DNA of 52,924 nt from the IMG/VR virus record IMGVR_UViG_3300045973_001495, positions 1-52,924 of that record. The stretch is one strand, 5' to 3'. The stretch's first letter is position 1. Every line of letters starts with the position of its first letter. The position numbers and the translations under genes were made by a program. The notes beneath the pieces are model-generated. The model did not search any database and was not told where the DNA came from. It saw only the letters and a list, made by a program, of their open reading frames with translations. Source of the stretch: a virus. This document shows positions 33,929-41,919 of this stretch, piece by piece.

Positions 33929-34287
33929 TGCCCTGCTCCCATCGGGTTAATCGTTACCAGCACTGCACCGCCCTCAACCTGTTCGCCCCAAACAATCCGC
34001 AGATCGTGTATCTGGCTGTCATCCACCCAGACGCCTGCGTGCGTCATTGCATCCAGCAGGGGCTTGATTGGGTTGTCCACGTCACGCCGCCTGTTGTCTG
34101 GTGGGTAGGCATTGATCAGCACAACCAATCGCCCTGCGTACCCCTTTGCAGCCCGCTGGGCGACAACGTGTGCGTTGACCTCAACGCGGAACTTTCTACC
34201 CGCTGGCAGGATGCTCACGCCGCGTGCTGTGTGCCGGTAGTAGTGGTTAATGCTGGGCGGGAAAGGGAGGGAAATGTGGGTTTTCAT
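33925..34287 (-). CDS. rusA: RusA-family Holliday junction resolvase
   Basis: This 120-residue dimeric nuclease cuts Holliday junctions formed during phage recombination. The catalytic region RRRDVDNPIKPLLDAM (67-81) supplies D69, D71 and K75, and VDD at 88-90 supplies the last acidic pair, matching the RusA pattern closely. The FPPSINHYYRH segment (9-19) is also characteristic. It follows the candidate origin and is coupled to the Q-like gene. Confidence 0.9.
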   Translation of the reverse strand: MKTHISLPFPPSINHYYRHTARGVSILPAGRKFRVEVNAHVVAQRAAKGYAGRLVVLINAYPPDNRRRDVDNPIKPLLDAMTHAGVWVDDSQIHDLRIVWGEQVEGGAVLVTINPMGAGQ

Positions 34288-34327
34288 GGTTTCAATTACC
34301 CGTTACGAGTTAATGGTGTTTTGCACG

Positions 34328-34495
34328 GGCTTATAAGCCTTATGCAGACTGGCTTGCAGGGTTGTCTCGTACTTTTTGGCCGTTTCCCTATACATATAAA
34401 TTCCCACCCCTCACTAACTCTTTTAATAAATAAAAATATATATATACGTTTATACGTATTAACCCTCTAAGCCTTATGCAGACTGGCTTATAGCC
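34328..34495. repeat. Candidate replication origin: two 22-bp repeats flanking an AT tract
   Basis: Two identical 22-bp copies of TAAGCC-N11-GGCTT stand at 34334-34355 and 34468-34489, 134 bases apart. The outer edges add mirrored palindromes, GGCTTATAAGCC (34328-34339) and GGCTTATAGCC (34485-34495). Between them, about 34424-34462 is almost pure A/T. This lies between the primase/helicase and RusA, in a 236-base gap with no gene. Iterons plus an unwinding tract are typical of origins; function is inferred. A regulatory function is the alternative. Confidence 0.5.
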
Positions 34496-34523
34496 CCGTG
34501 GCGAAAACACGGACAAATACGGG

Positions 34524-37118
34524 TTAATCACTTTCATCCTCATCATCTATTAGGTAATCCTTATGGATGTATGCCTCACGTGACTTGCCCCGCCCGCTGG
34601 CTGACTTGAATACCGTTTTGGTAATCACGCCCTCGCGCACCAAGGCAGACAAAACAGAAATGCGCAGATTGGTATCGGCGCTGCGAACCTTTGTCTGCGA
34701 AGCCTCAGACATTTCACCTTCGGTCATACCGCGGGCGCCGCCCGCCCTACTTAGATTTGCTTGCTTCCAAGCTGGCTTTGAAACGATGGATTCAATCTCA
34801 TTGCGCAGGCGTTCAAACGGGCTATCAGCAATATCCCGCGCTGCTCGCTCAATGAACTTTTCGCCGTAGTGAACAACGTAATCCCGCGCCCACATATAAA
34901 GTTCTGGCGTCATCACAGGACGTTCAGGGTTATCCCAAGCAGCTAGCGCGGTTGCGATGCGTAAGGCGTTTTCACGCCACCGCCGCGTCAAATCTGGATA
35001 GGCATACCGCCCCGCTTCTCGGTCAGCCAGCAGTTGCAATTTGAATTGCCAGTCAAGATCAAGCGTGGCTGCTGGTATGGACACGGTTTGCCACAAAGGC
35101 GGCGCTTGGTAAGCCGTATTGCTATTGGCTAGCTTGGTTAGGTCGGTATCCTTTCCGGCGACCTCTGGAACCAGCGCCGTGCGCCCCGCCCGCACCGCAC
35201 GCATGTGTGCAGCCAAATCGGCAGGGAATGGCTCAAATGTCGCTCGACGCCGCGCAAATGGCTCATCATCGGCCAACGTCACCACCCAGCGATTCAGGAA
35301 CCCGTTTTGTACGTCATCGCTGGTAAGTGAGTTGAATACCTGTTCATGCGTAGCAATCGCCATCATAGTCAGGCACGGGCAATGTACGCTGCGATCTACC
35401 GCCTTCGCCTCTTCACCCTTCTGCATGACCTTGGCGTAACTTGGAGGGGCTAATACGTTAATGGCATCCGAATAGATTTCGGTCAGCATTTGAAGCCCCT
35501 TGGCCTCATGCCCTGCGTGCCTAGACCGGCCTAGTTCCAGCTTCTTGCCAAACTCATCTATAACCTGCAAAGCCGCTGGCGACTCCATCAGCATGGACAG
35601 CACGCCGCCCACTGAAGTCACGCCGCTGTAGTTCGACATTTGGCCTAGGCCAATTTCCCGCAATGCCGCCTTTACACAAGACTTGCCGTAATCCTTGCCC
35701 TGCCCCGTGGCGGCAAGCACTAGGTAATAGGTGGATGTGACGTTCCTAGACTCAGACAAATACACCCGTGCTGCCACGGTAGAAGCCAGCACAAGCGCGG
35801 CCTGCACAGACATTTGCCGCTGCGGGTCTTCAGTATGCGTTTCCGCCCACGCCACAAACCGATTGAGCGCCTGAACTGGCAACGTCAGCAGGTGTTCAGG
35901 CGTACCTTTGGACGCATCACAAAAGGCCAGCAAAGCAGGTGGAATGTTGGTGTTCTTCCGCTCGACTACCGCTGGTGGGTTTATTTCGCCGGTTTCAACG
36001 TCAACATCAATAACGATTGGCGTGCGTTCTGTTTTTTTGATCGACTTTGCCGCCGCCATGAAGGCCGAAACATCAAAGCCATCATCAGGCGGCGCAACAG
36101 GTGACAAGCCGCACTCAGACGCGGCGGCACGGATAGCCTTGCTTATATCCCCGTTATGCTCAAGCAAGCACAGCACGCTAAACGCATCATGTGCATGCTC
36201 ATCGTTAAGCGGACAGCTACCGTGGTGCGAATAGATTAGCGGCTTATCGCCATCCTCAAACAACACAACACCGGGGATTTTGGTGCTGCTACTAGGGCAA
36301 AGCCAGCGCTTACCCTTGAGCTTGTATCCATTGCGCTCAAGCACATCAATAGGCGAAAACGCACCATTGAACTTGCCAATTACGTCCCCTCCTTCTCCTT
36401 GCTGTACATAGCGCGGCGCTGCCCTTGGGCGTGGCTTGGCCTCTTCCTTGGGCATCCAAGGACAAAGCGACTTCAATTGATTCTCGAATGTCTTATCCCA
36501 CTCAGACCAGATTGCTAATAGTTCACCATCTAGTTCAGGGATACCGTTAGGATAATCCCAAGGGCTATGCCCCTCGCGCCACTCATACGGCACACCCGTA
36601 ACGGGGTGAATACTTGGCGGCAATACGTCCTGCCCCGACTTCTCTGTATCCTTCGACATACAACGCAACTCGAAAACAGTAACCATTTTTGGCCTGCCGT
36701 TTTCCTGCTTTTCAGTCGGGTGCGGCCACGTCAATTTGTATGTAAATAACGAAGAATTGGCCGGGACTTGAAACAGAAACTTGTCTCGGTCATGCCCACC
36801 CTTGATGCGTGGAAAACGATCAAGGTAGGCCATCAGGTCAACACCAATTAGCTGGAAGGCCAGCACCGCCCACTCAAGGTGATCAATATCAACCGTGCCA
36901 GTGCGGCTATAGGCATGTACCAGCCCCATGCCGTTTTTCCCACCAACAAAGGCTTGCCGAGCCAGATCGGGTGTGTTGATCTTCAGAAATGGTGAGTTCC
37001 AGTTGGTCAAAACTGGCTGCTTGCTGTTTGGCATCAGCTTTACCAGCGACCAGCCAAGCTGGGTATAGGCCGCAGCCCACTCCTGATAAGGCCATTCACT
37101 CTGCTGTGCGGTTGTCAT
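34524..37118 (-). CDS. Primase-polymerase / DnaB-like helicase fusion (Prim-Pol + DUF3987)
   Basis: This 864-residue replication protein joins an N-terminal archaeo-eukaryotic-type primase-polymerase domain (about 10-200; TGTVDID with D77-x-D79 as metal ligands) to a C-terminal DUF3987-type helicase/ATPase. A Walker A-like ATGQGKDYGKS is near 470-480 (K475) and the LQVIDEFGK segment is its probable Walker B. The TGATG junction with the 163-residue gene allows an ATG start at 37118 or GTG at 37121. It should initiate and drive phage replication, perhaps at the repeat region that follows it. Confidence 0.8.
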   Translation of the reverse strand: MTTAQQSEWPYQEWAAAYTQLGWSLVKLMPNSKQPVLTNWNSPFLKINTPDLARQAFVGGKNGMGLVHAYSRTGTVDIDHLEWAVLAFQLIGVDLMAYLDRFPRIKGGHDRDKFLFQVPANSSLFTYKLTWPHPTEKQENGRPKMVTVFELRCMSKDTEKSGQDVLPPSIHPVTGVPYEWREGHSPWDYPNGIPELDGELLAIWSEWDKTFENQLKSLCPWMPKEEAKPRPRAAPRYVQQGEGGDVIGKFNGAFSPIDVLERNGYKLKGKRWLCPSSSTKIPGVVLFEDGDKPLIYSHHGSCPLNDEHAHDAFSVLCLLEHNGDISKAIRAAASECGLSPVAPPDDGFDVSAFMAAAKSIKKTERTPIVIDVDVETGEINPPAVVERKNTNIPPALLAFCDASKGTPEHLLTLPVQALNRFVAWAETHTEDPQRQMSVQAALVLASTVAARVYLSESRNVTSTYYLVLAATGQGKDYGKSCVKAALREIGLGQMSNYSGVTSVGGVLSMLMESPAALQVIDEFGKKLELGRSRHAGHEAKGLQMLTEIYSDAINVLAPPSYAKVMQKGEEAKAVDRSVHCPCLTMMAIATHEQVFNSLTSDDVQNGFLNRWVVTLADDEPFARRRATFEPFPADLAAHMRAVRAGRTALVPEVAGKDTDLTKLANSNTAYQAPPLWQTVSIPAATLDLDWQFKLQLLADREAGRYAYPDLTRRWRENALRIATALAAWDNPERPVMTPELYMWARDYVVHYGEKFIERAARDIADSPFERLRNEIESIVSKPAWKQANLSRAGGARGMTEGEMSEASQTKVRSADTNLRISVLSALVREGVITKTVFKSASGRGKSREAYIHKDYLIDDEDESD

Positions 37119-37609
37119 CACTTCGACACCCCACCAACCAGAATCGCAATCAACTTTTCAATCTTTGCAATCCACTCCTTGTTCTGCTTTCTGGTGTAGC
37201 CAAGACAAAACGGCATTTCTTCCGACAGGTAGAAATGGTTTTCCATCTCGTAGTGGATGAATGGTTTAGATTGAAATTGCTCAACAAATCGAGCCGGAAT
37301 GCGGCAGTAATCAAACTCAGGAGCTTCATAATCAAAATGAATATTGCTCCAAAATGACTGACTAGCACCAAGTGGCGCATATTCTCGATTTAGGATGATT
37401 AGCTCATCAAACGGAGCAAGTCTGAAGTCATTCGCTGCCCGTATGCAGTATGGATAAAACATGCGAGCCATGCCCTTTGCCGGATAGTTGTACTGACCAA
37501 ACTTGCCGGCCTCTTCAGCATCTTTCAACCACTGAAGACAGCACTCCAAATGCGCTATCAACCGACTGCGCTTGTTCAAAAACCCATTGATTAGCTTGGT
37601 GTTTTCCAC
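37118..37609 (-). CDS. Hypothetical early protein
   Basis: This 163-residue protein uses GTG at 37609, preceded by an AGGA site 7 bases upstream. It is rich in Phe and Tyr, with predicted mixed helix/strand (FYPYCIRAANDFRLAPFDELIILN). Its gene has lower GC than the neighbouring primase. No family is recognised. It is coupled to the primase gene. Confidence 0.55.
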   Translation of the reverse strand: MENTKLINGFLNKRSRLIAHLECCLQWLKDAEEAGKFGQYNYPAKGMARMFYPYCIRAANDFRLAPFDELIILNREYAPLGASQSFWSNIHFDYEAPEFDYCRIPARFVEQFQSKPFIHYEMENHFYLSEEMPFCLGYTRKQNKEWIAKIEKLIAILVGGVSK

Positions 37610-37667
37610 GATAATTTCCTTTGTAAGTTCGATTCAAGTTGGTTGTAAGTTGCTGCTACTGAATAAG

Positions 37668-37701
37668 CACCCAGCCCCGTCCGCCAAAGACTCGCTGGGT
37701 G
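37668..37701. terminator. Possible terminator/attenuator upstream of the 163-residue gene
   Basis: An 8-bp perfect stem (CACCCAGC / GCTGGGTG) with an 18-base loop. TTTT follows on the plus strand, and only an interrupted T-rich stretch on the minus strand. The genes here are on the minus strand, so its use is unclear. Confidence 0.35.
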
Positions 37702-37709
37702 TTTTGCTT

Positions 37710-37916
37710 CTAATCCCTGCCGTTCCCCACTCTTCCCAAGCGCCCAAGCCGTTCTGCCTTCAGACTCAAGGCATGGAACTCAGCCACCACCATCTTTTCG
37801 AGATACAGCGAAGCCAGCGCCGAGATTTCTTCATCGGAGAACTCAGCCAGTGCGGCCAATTTTTCGTGGGTTTCCGGCGACAACTTCGCCCGAACGTCTT
37901 TGCGCTCAAGACTCAT
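37710..37916 (-). CDS. Small early regulator-like protein
   Basis: This 68-residue protein reads RKDVRAKLSPETHEKLAALAEFSD, a strand-helix start that recalls ribbon-helix-helix proteins encoded beside phage Cro genes. The start is an ATGA overlap with the Cro stop. A DNA-binding role is possible but is only a guess from pattern and position. Confidence 0.5.
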   Translation of the reverse strand: MSLERKDVRAKLSPETHEKLAALAEFSDEEISALASLYLEKMVVAEFHALSLKAERLGRLGRVGNGRD

Positions 37917-38143
37917 GCGGCCAGCTCAGGCCAGATGCGTTGCCAATCGTTAGGGCGCAGCGCCTTTCTCGACACGCCGGATAGGCGCTCTAGCTCGGGC
38001 GCGTACTCAGGAGGCACAGCGCCACGCCGCGCCCATTGGTAGACCGTTTGATGACGTAGCCCCCAAATCACCGACAGCTTTAAGCCGCCACCGGCTGATT
38101 TAATGGCTAATTTGATAGGGTTTTGGGGTGTAGTGGCTTTCAT
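37913..38143 (-). CDS. Cro-like regulator of the YdaS family
   Basis: This 76-residue DNA-binding protein has the YdaS/Cro pattern AIKSAGGGLKLSVIWGLRHQTVYQWARRGAVPPEY with a terminal RPxDWxRIWPE. I chose the ATG at 38143 because the longer frame runs through the repressor promoter and into the repressor gene. It is transcribed away from the first XRE repressor and would repress that repressor's promoter or its own. Confidence 0.75.
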   Translation of the reverse strand: MKATTPQNPIKLAIKSAGGGLKLSVIWGLRHQTVYQWARRGAVPPEYAPELERLSGVSRKALRPNDWQRIWPELAA

Positions 38144-38206
38144 GCCACCAATTTTGGCACAGCGAGGTAGCATTATGCAACCGACCACACCTATTGAATG
38201 CCACTT
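38134..38206. promoter_or_regulatory. Operator region between the cro-like gene and repressor 1
   Basis: Two overlapping inverted repeats, TGGC-N6-GCCA (38134-38147) and TGCCA-N7-TGGCA (38143-38159), cover the cro start. A TGCCACTT follows at 38199-38206. A minus-strand CATAAT (38177-38172) may be the -10 for the cro operon. The repressor start is only 31 bases away. Confidence 0.55.
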
Positions 38207-39017
38207 TGATGTTTCGCAGAATGTGCGAATGTCCTCAAAACTATGGCAACGCATACGAGCAGCCCGCAGATTTAGCGGCTTAAAACAATCCGATATCGCC
38301 ACAAAGATTGGCGTATCCCGTAGCGCCGTATCTCAATGGGAAATAGACGGCGACAAGACACCCACGCTAGACAACCTGCGCCACTTCAGCGAGGCCACCG
38401 GCTGCCCTATGGAATGGCTTGTGTCCAATGACTCAGACATTAGCCACCATTGGGCGGTAGAGATAACGAAGCCAGAAAGCGCCGACATAGTGCCGATACG
38501 CGAAGGCGTAACCATTGGCGGGAACTTGGCTGGAATCACCCCGGCCAACGAGGAAATCGAATATCAGCACTGGCAGGATTACGCAGAGATATTGAGCTAC
38601 GCAGCAACTAAGGCGTTTGGTGCGGATAGTTACTCAGTCAACGGGCGCATACACACCAAGCTAGGCATGGTTCGCACTGACCTAGAGCTGCACTACCCAT
38701 GCCCCGCCATTGTGATGATTAACGTGCCAGACATACGGATAGCAGCAGCACGGGAGCGTAGTGGGCGGGAGTTAGAGCGCAGTGCCATAGAGGCGCGATT
38801 CATTGACACCCTGACGCTGGCGGCCTTCAGGGCCAAGCACAGCGCCCGCCATTATGTAGTGGTAGCCATCACTTCCCCGCTGTCACTAGAGCGCTATACC
38901 GATGAACTGGAAGCCCTAAGAGAAACCGGCATCATTGACCACCTGACCGTTTTAGAAAACGGCATCCCGATAGAGGATCAGGTGCTAGAAACACTGCGAT
39001 TACTCAAAAGCAGATAA
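38175..39017 (+). CDS. XRE-family repressor 1, without S24 domain
   Basis: This 280-residue protein has an N-terminal HTH (about 19-70 from the chosen start, LWQRIRAARRFSGLKQSDIATKIGVSRSAVSQWE). The rest is a large region with strands and charged helices that I do not recognise. I see no LexA/CI-type Ser-Lys peptidase motifs, so RecA-driven self-cleavage is not expected. The ATG at 38175 has a GAGG site 7 bases upstream; an internal start at 38229 is possible. It should repress the divergent cro/replication operon. Confidence 0.75.
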   Translation: MQPTTPIECHFDVSQNVRMSSKLWQRIRAARRFSGLKQSDIATKIGVSRSAVSQWEIDGDKTPTLDNLRHFSEATGCPMEWLVSNDSDISHHWAVEITKPESADIVPIREGVTIGGNLAGITPANEEIEYQHWQDYAEILSYAATKAFGADSYSVNGRIHTKLGMVRTDLELHYPCPAIVMINVPDIRIAAARERSGRELERSAIEARFIDTLTLAAFRAKHSARHYVVVAITSPLSLERYTDELEALRETGIIDHLTVLENGIPIEDQVLETLRLLKSR

Positions 39018-39020
39018 GAC

Positions 39021-39047
39021 AAAGCCCGCATCTAGCGGGCTTTTTTC
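39021..39047. terminator. Bidirectional terminator between the two repressors
   Basis: A 9-bp perfect stem (AAAGCCCGC / GCGGGCTTT) with T-runs outward on both strands, between the convergent repressor genes. Confidence 0.85.
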
Positions 39048-39594
39048 ATACGCAGCGTTTTATCGCCCGCGCTGTAACTATGTCTATCAGGTCAATGCTA
39101 GTGTCAACTCCAGAAGCTAGCACGGCGTCGCCTATACGTTCCCAAGCAATATGATTGTGGATTTTAGACAGCAACTCATACCCCGCCCAAGTCAGTGCCA
39201 AACCGCCACTACTAACAGATTGCCGAGAGCCAGCCAGCCACTCAAAAGAAAAGCCGGTCAACTCTGCAAAAATACGCAAATGGTCTAGGCGTGGCTCGCT
39301 GCGCTGTGTGGGGTCTTTGCTTTCCCATTTCGTGACGCTAACCCGCGTCAGCCCGCACGCATCGGCAATCTGCTGTTGTGACACATGATTAACCGAGCGC
39401 GCATGGCGCAACCGCTGCCAAAGCTCGCCCGGAGCGGACTTCTCTTCCGTGGCGACTCGCTTTAGATACCCAGCGCTAACCAATAGATCAACGCTGTGGC
39501 TAGCCCCCTTCTCACTCACATGAGCAAGCTCGCCCATAGTGCCGTTGTTCACGGCAATCAAAACATCGCGCATCACATCCCAATTTCTATTCAT
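39046..39594 (-). CDS. XRE-family repressor 2 with DUF2513-like N-terminus
   Basis: This 182-residue protein begins MNRNWDVMRDVLIAVNNG and has SHSVDLLVSAGYLKRV, a winged-helix-like start resembling DUF2513. A canonical XRE HTH follows (about 58-115, ELWQRLRHARSVNHVSQQQIADACGLTRVSVTKWES). No S24 domain is visible. I use the ATG at 39594, which has GAGGAA 5 bases upstream; an upstream start would add 11 residues. The gene faces its own divergent early promoter, which it probably represses. Confidence 0.75.
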   Translation of the reverse strand: MNRNWDVMRDVLIAVNNGTMGELAHVSEKGASHSVDLLVSAGYLKRVATEEKSAPGELWQRLRHARSVNHVSQQQIADACGLTRVSVTKWESKDPTQRSEPRLDHLRIFAELTGFSFEWLAGSRQSVSSGGLALTWAGYELLSKIHNHIAWERIGDAVLASGVDTSIDLIDIVTARAIKRCV

Positions 39595-39629
39595 ACGTTC
39601 CTCACTTTTTTTGACTTGAAATAGCACCG

Positions 39630-39693
39630 TGCCACTTCTGATCGAAATAATATGCCACTTCCTGTTGACACGCCACTACAGGTGGCATAAAGT
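39630..39693 (+). promoter_or_regulatory. Right early promoter with operators
   Basis: TTGACA (39665-39670), 17-base spacer, TAAAGT (39688-39693). A perfect palindrome GCCAC-TACAG-GTGGC (39672-39686) fills the spacer, and TGCCACTT copies lie at 39630-39637 and 39653-39660. This gives three operator-like sites beside repressor 2. Confidence 0.75.
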
Positions 39694-39699
39694 TCATCC

Positions 39700-40038
39700 C
39701 ATCAGCAGCGAAACACCGCTGCAACCGGCCCAGCGCCCTAGCTCAGTAAGAGCCGCTCCTTAAAAAAACGCACAACAACGCCACAGCGGTTAACCGATGC
39801 GGCTGGTCAGGCAGGGTGGACGACCAACGTAGACCAGTAACGCAGATGACGAGCGCCGAATGTGGAGACCGCAAGCCTGCGCGGGAAATAGGCAGGTTTA
39901 CAGCGAAACCTAAAAAAACGCTGGTGCCGCCGGTCACACGATACCGGCACAAGCAAGGCGGTTCACAGAGTCGCCTTCCTTGTTTCCTCCGTTGTTACTT
40001 AGCCCGCCGATGTGCGGGTTCTTTTTTGGAGATACCCA
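39700..40038 (+). promoter_or_regulatory. Structured untranslated leader of the right early operon
   Basis: No convincing gene lies in this stretch. A boxA-like CGCTCCTTAA is at 39754-39763, followed by a CGGTTAACCG palindrome, an AGGTTT/AAACCT stem, a GTGCCG/CGGCAC stem and an AAGGCG/CGCCTT stem, then a terminator before the first gene. An open frame runs across much of it but also across the terminator and into the next gene. Antitermination or a small RNA could explain it. Confidence 0.5.
40003..40027 (+). terminator. Leader terminator before the first right-operon gene
   Basis: A CCCGC / GCGGG stem with a 6-base loop and a TTCTTTTTT run on the plus strand, ending 11 bases before the first start codon. 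Confidence 0.7.
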
Positions 40039-40374
40039 ATGTTCAATTTTTGCGCGGTAGAAATGGACGAAGCCCGGTTTAACGCTGGCGAGTTTGAAGT
40101 GCCGGAAGCAGCAATAGAAAACAACCTGGGCGAAATGCGGCAGGAATTGCAAGGCATTAGCGATTGGCTTGAATCCAATATGGATGAGCGAATCGACTGG
40201 CTTCTTCACAAACTGATTAACGCGGCAGACGTAGATTTGGCGCTCGTTCGTGAGTTGGCTCGTGAAATGTTCAACGAGGACATGCGCCAAGCCGCAATCG
40301 ACGCGCTAAAGCCGAAAGAGAACAGCGCCAGTTACCGGATGCTTCAGGCGCTTTCGATTCGGAAAGCAGCATGA
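40039..40374 (+). CDS. Hypothetical early protein
   Basis: This 111-residue acidic helical protein starts at 40039, where a GGAG site lies 7 bases upstream. Its first part reads MFNFCAVEMDEARFNAGEFEVPEAAIENN. It is the first right-operon gene, behind the leader terminator. No known domain. Confidence 0.6.
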   Translation: MFNFCAVEMDEARFNAGEFEVPEAAIENNLGEMRQELQGISDWLESNMDERIDWLLHKLINAADVDLALVRELAREMFNEDMRQAAIDALKPKENSASYRMLQALSIRKAA

Positions 40375-40553
40375 TTCGCCGCAACGAACGAACCAGCGAG
40401 CCAGATAACCGCGCCCCACTCAAGGAATTGATGGGGCGCTGTCCTGAGCAAGAGGTGAAAAACCATGCTGCTTACATTACCCAAAGGCAACGGATACGCC
40501 GCCAGCTTCAGGAGCTTGCCGACGCAAGCCGAGATTCAGGCGACCCGTACTAA
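40371..40553 (+). CDS. Small basic hypothetical protein
   Basis: This 60-residue protein begins at an ATGA overlap and is rich in Arg, Gln and Glu, with RQRIRRQLQELADASRDSG near the end. It resembles small early proteins of unknown role and overlaps the next candidate gene in another frame. Confidence 0.45.
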   Translation: MIRRNERTSEPDNRAPLKELMGRCPEQEVKNHAAYITQRQRIRRQLQELADASRDSGDPY

Positions 40554-40611
40554 CCAAGAAGCACGGCCAGCACCTGAGCCGTTGCCACCTAAAGGGAACG
40601 ACAGGAAATGA
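40465..40611 (+). CDS. Tiny hypothetical protein (48 residues)
   Basis: The ATG is preceded by AGAGGTG, a good ribosome-binding site, and the frame reads MLLTLPKGNGYAASFRSLPT. It overlaps the 60-residue gene in another frame, and its stop overlaps the next ATG (ATGA). The strong site makes it at least as likely as its overlapping neighbour. Confidence 0.45.
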   Translation: MLLTLPKGNGYAASFRSLPTQAEIQATRTNQEARPAPEPLPPKGNDRK

Positions 40612-40742
40612 AACCCCGCCCCAGCCGAATCAACCCAATACGCCGCGCCACCATGCGGCGTTTGTTTTTGCAGAACCAATCAATCTGGTACGCCATTCAG
40701 GCGTGCCGAACAGCACGGAGTGAACAACATGAATATCAATGA
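40608..40742 (+). CDS. Tiny basic hypothetical protein (44 residues)
   Basis: The ATG overlaps the previous stop (ATGA). The product is very basic (MKPRPSRINPIRRATMRRLF). The frame ends inside the next gene's start region. Support is coupling only, and it may be a spacer rather than a gene. Confidence 0.35.
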   Translation: MKPRPSRINPIRRATMRRLFLQNQSIWYAIQACRTARSEQHEYQ

Positions 40743-41127
40743 TCTATCTGGTGACGCCCTGATCGCCATGTACCTAGATGCCAAGGCAAAAGAAGCCGAG
40801 TTTGCCGAGGTAAAGCGCGCCGCCGCCGCGCAGATGGCTGTCCTGTTCGGCACAACTGAAGAAGGTACGATTACCGCCAACACCGACCGCTACAAGGTAG
40901 CGATTCGCTACAGCGTCACCCGCAAGGTGGATGTCGAGGCGCTGCAAACCAATTGGGCAAAGCTGCCGCCTGAAGTGCAAGCGGCTTTCAAGTGGAAAGC
41001 AGATGTAAACACCAAGGAGTACCGCGCCGCCCTCTTGGACAGTAAGACAAAGGCAATGGTGACGGAATTCGTCACATCGAAGCCCGCATCACCATCCATC
41101 GAAATCGAGGCCAAAGATGGCAATTAA
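40729..41127 (+). CDS. Hypothetical phage replication-region protein
   Basis: This 132-residue protein has GGAG 8 bases upstream of ATG and an N-terminal coiled coil (DAKAKEAEFAEVKRAAAAQMAVLFG). The middle forms alternating strands (TANTDRYKVAIRYSVTRKVDVEALQ). It is a common partner upstream of Sak4-like genes and may support recombination; no activity can be read from the sequence. Its stop lies 8 bases after the next start. Confidence 0.6.
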   Translation: MNINDLSGDALIAMYLDAKAKEAEFAEVKRAAAAQMAVLFGTTEEGTITANTDRYKVAIRYSVTRKVDVEALQTNWAKLPPEVQAAFKWKADVNTKEYRAALLDSKTKAMVTEFVTSKPASPSIEIEAKDGN

Positions 41128-41800
41128 ACTCACCAGCAGCCGAGAAGCTGCCAAATCAAACGGCATCAAGGTTGGTGTGTACGGCCAGTCTGGTGCAGGT
41201 AAGACAACCCTATGCGCCACAACTGGCGCGCCGACCGTCATCATCAGCGCCGAGGGCGGTTTGCTGTCCCTTCGCAATCACGATATTCCAGTGATCGAGG
41301 TCAAGACGCTGGCAGACGTTCACGAAGCGTATGCCTTCATCTTGGGTTCGGATGAGGCAAAGCAATTTGAATGGGTATGCCTTGATTCAATTAGCGAAAT
41401 CGCTGAAGTGGTCTTGAACTACGAGAAGAAGACCAACAAGGACGCCCGCGCAGCATACGGCATGCTGCAAGAACAAATGACCGAGTTAATCCGAGCCTTC
41501 CGTGATTTGCCCGGACGCAACGTGTACTTCAGCGCCAAGCAGGAGCGCATCAAGGACGACACAACGGGTGTTGTGACATACGGCCCAGCTTTCCCGGGCT
41601 CCAAACTTTCCCAAGGCTTCGCTTACTTCTTCGATGAAGTCTTTGTCTTGCGCGTAGAGAAAGCCGAAGACGGTACGCCGATGCGCATGCTGCAAACACA
41701 GCCCGACTTTCAGTATCAAGCTAAAGACCGCAGCGGTGCATTGGCCGCTTGGGAAGAACCCAATCTTGCGGCAATTGCGGCAAAGATTCTGGCGGGCTAA
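41117..41800 (+). CDS. Sak4-like single-strand annealing recombinase (RecA-type ATPase)
   Basis: This 227-residue ATPase has Walker A GQSGAGKTT at 23-31 and Walker B FEWVCLDS with D90. It is short, with no other RecA domains, like the Sak4 group used by phages for homologous recombination. The neighbours are a DUF669 protein, a PD-(D/E)XK exonuclease and a helicase, so a phage recombination module is likely. Annealing is inferred from the family. Confidence 0.8.
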   Translation: MAIKLTSSREAAKSNGIKVGVYGQSGAGKTTLCATTGAPTVIISAEGGLLSLRNHDIPVIEVKTLADVHEAYAFILGSDEAKQFEWVCLDSISEIAEVVLNYEKKTNKDARAAYGMLQEQMTELIRAFRDLPGRNVYFSAKQERIKDDTTGVVTYGPAFPGSKLSQGFAYFFDEVFVLRVEKAEDGTPMRMLQTQPDFQYQAKDRSGALAAWEEPNLAAIAAKILAG

Positions 41801-41919
41801 CCGGCACTAATTGCCGTCATCAATTCGGGTGATGAATATATTCGCACGCTTGTGCAGTATGCGCATCCTCTTATATCTGGCTAGGCAGATTTACCCTAGA
41901 CATAACTGGAGTATTAAAA

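Noticed and set aside
37710-38143. YdaS/YdaT-type toxin-antitoxin pair
   Set aside because: The YdaS-like protein sits exactly where Cro should be, opposite a repressor and at its operators. The partner does not resemble YdaT. A regulatory reading is simpler.
39816-40082. 88-residue plus-strand frame in the right-operon leader
   Set aside because: It crosses the leader terminator and runs into the next gene in another phase; the stems and boxA-like site explain the region better.
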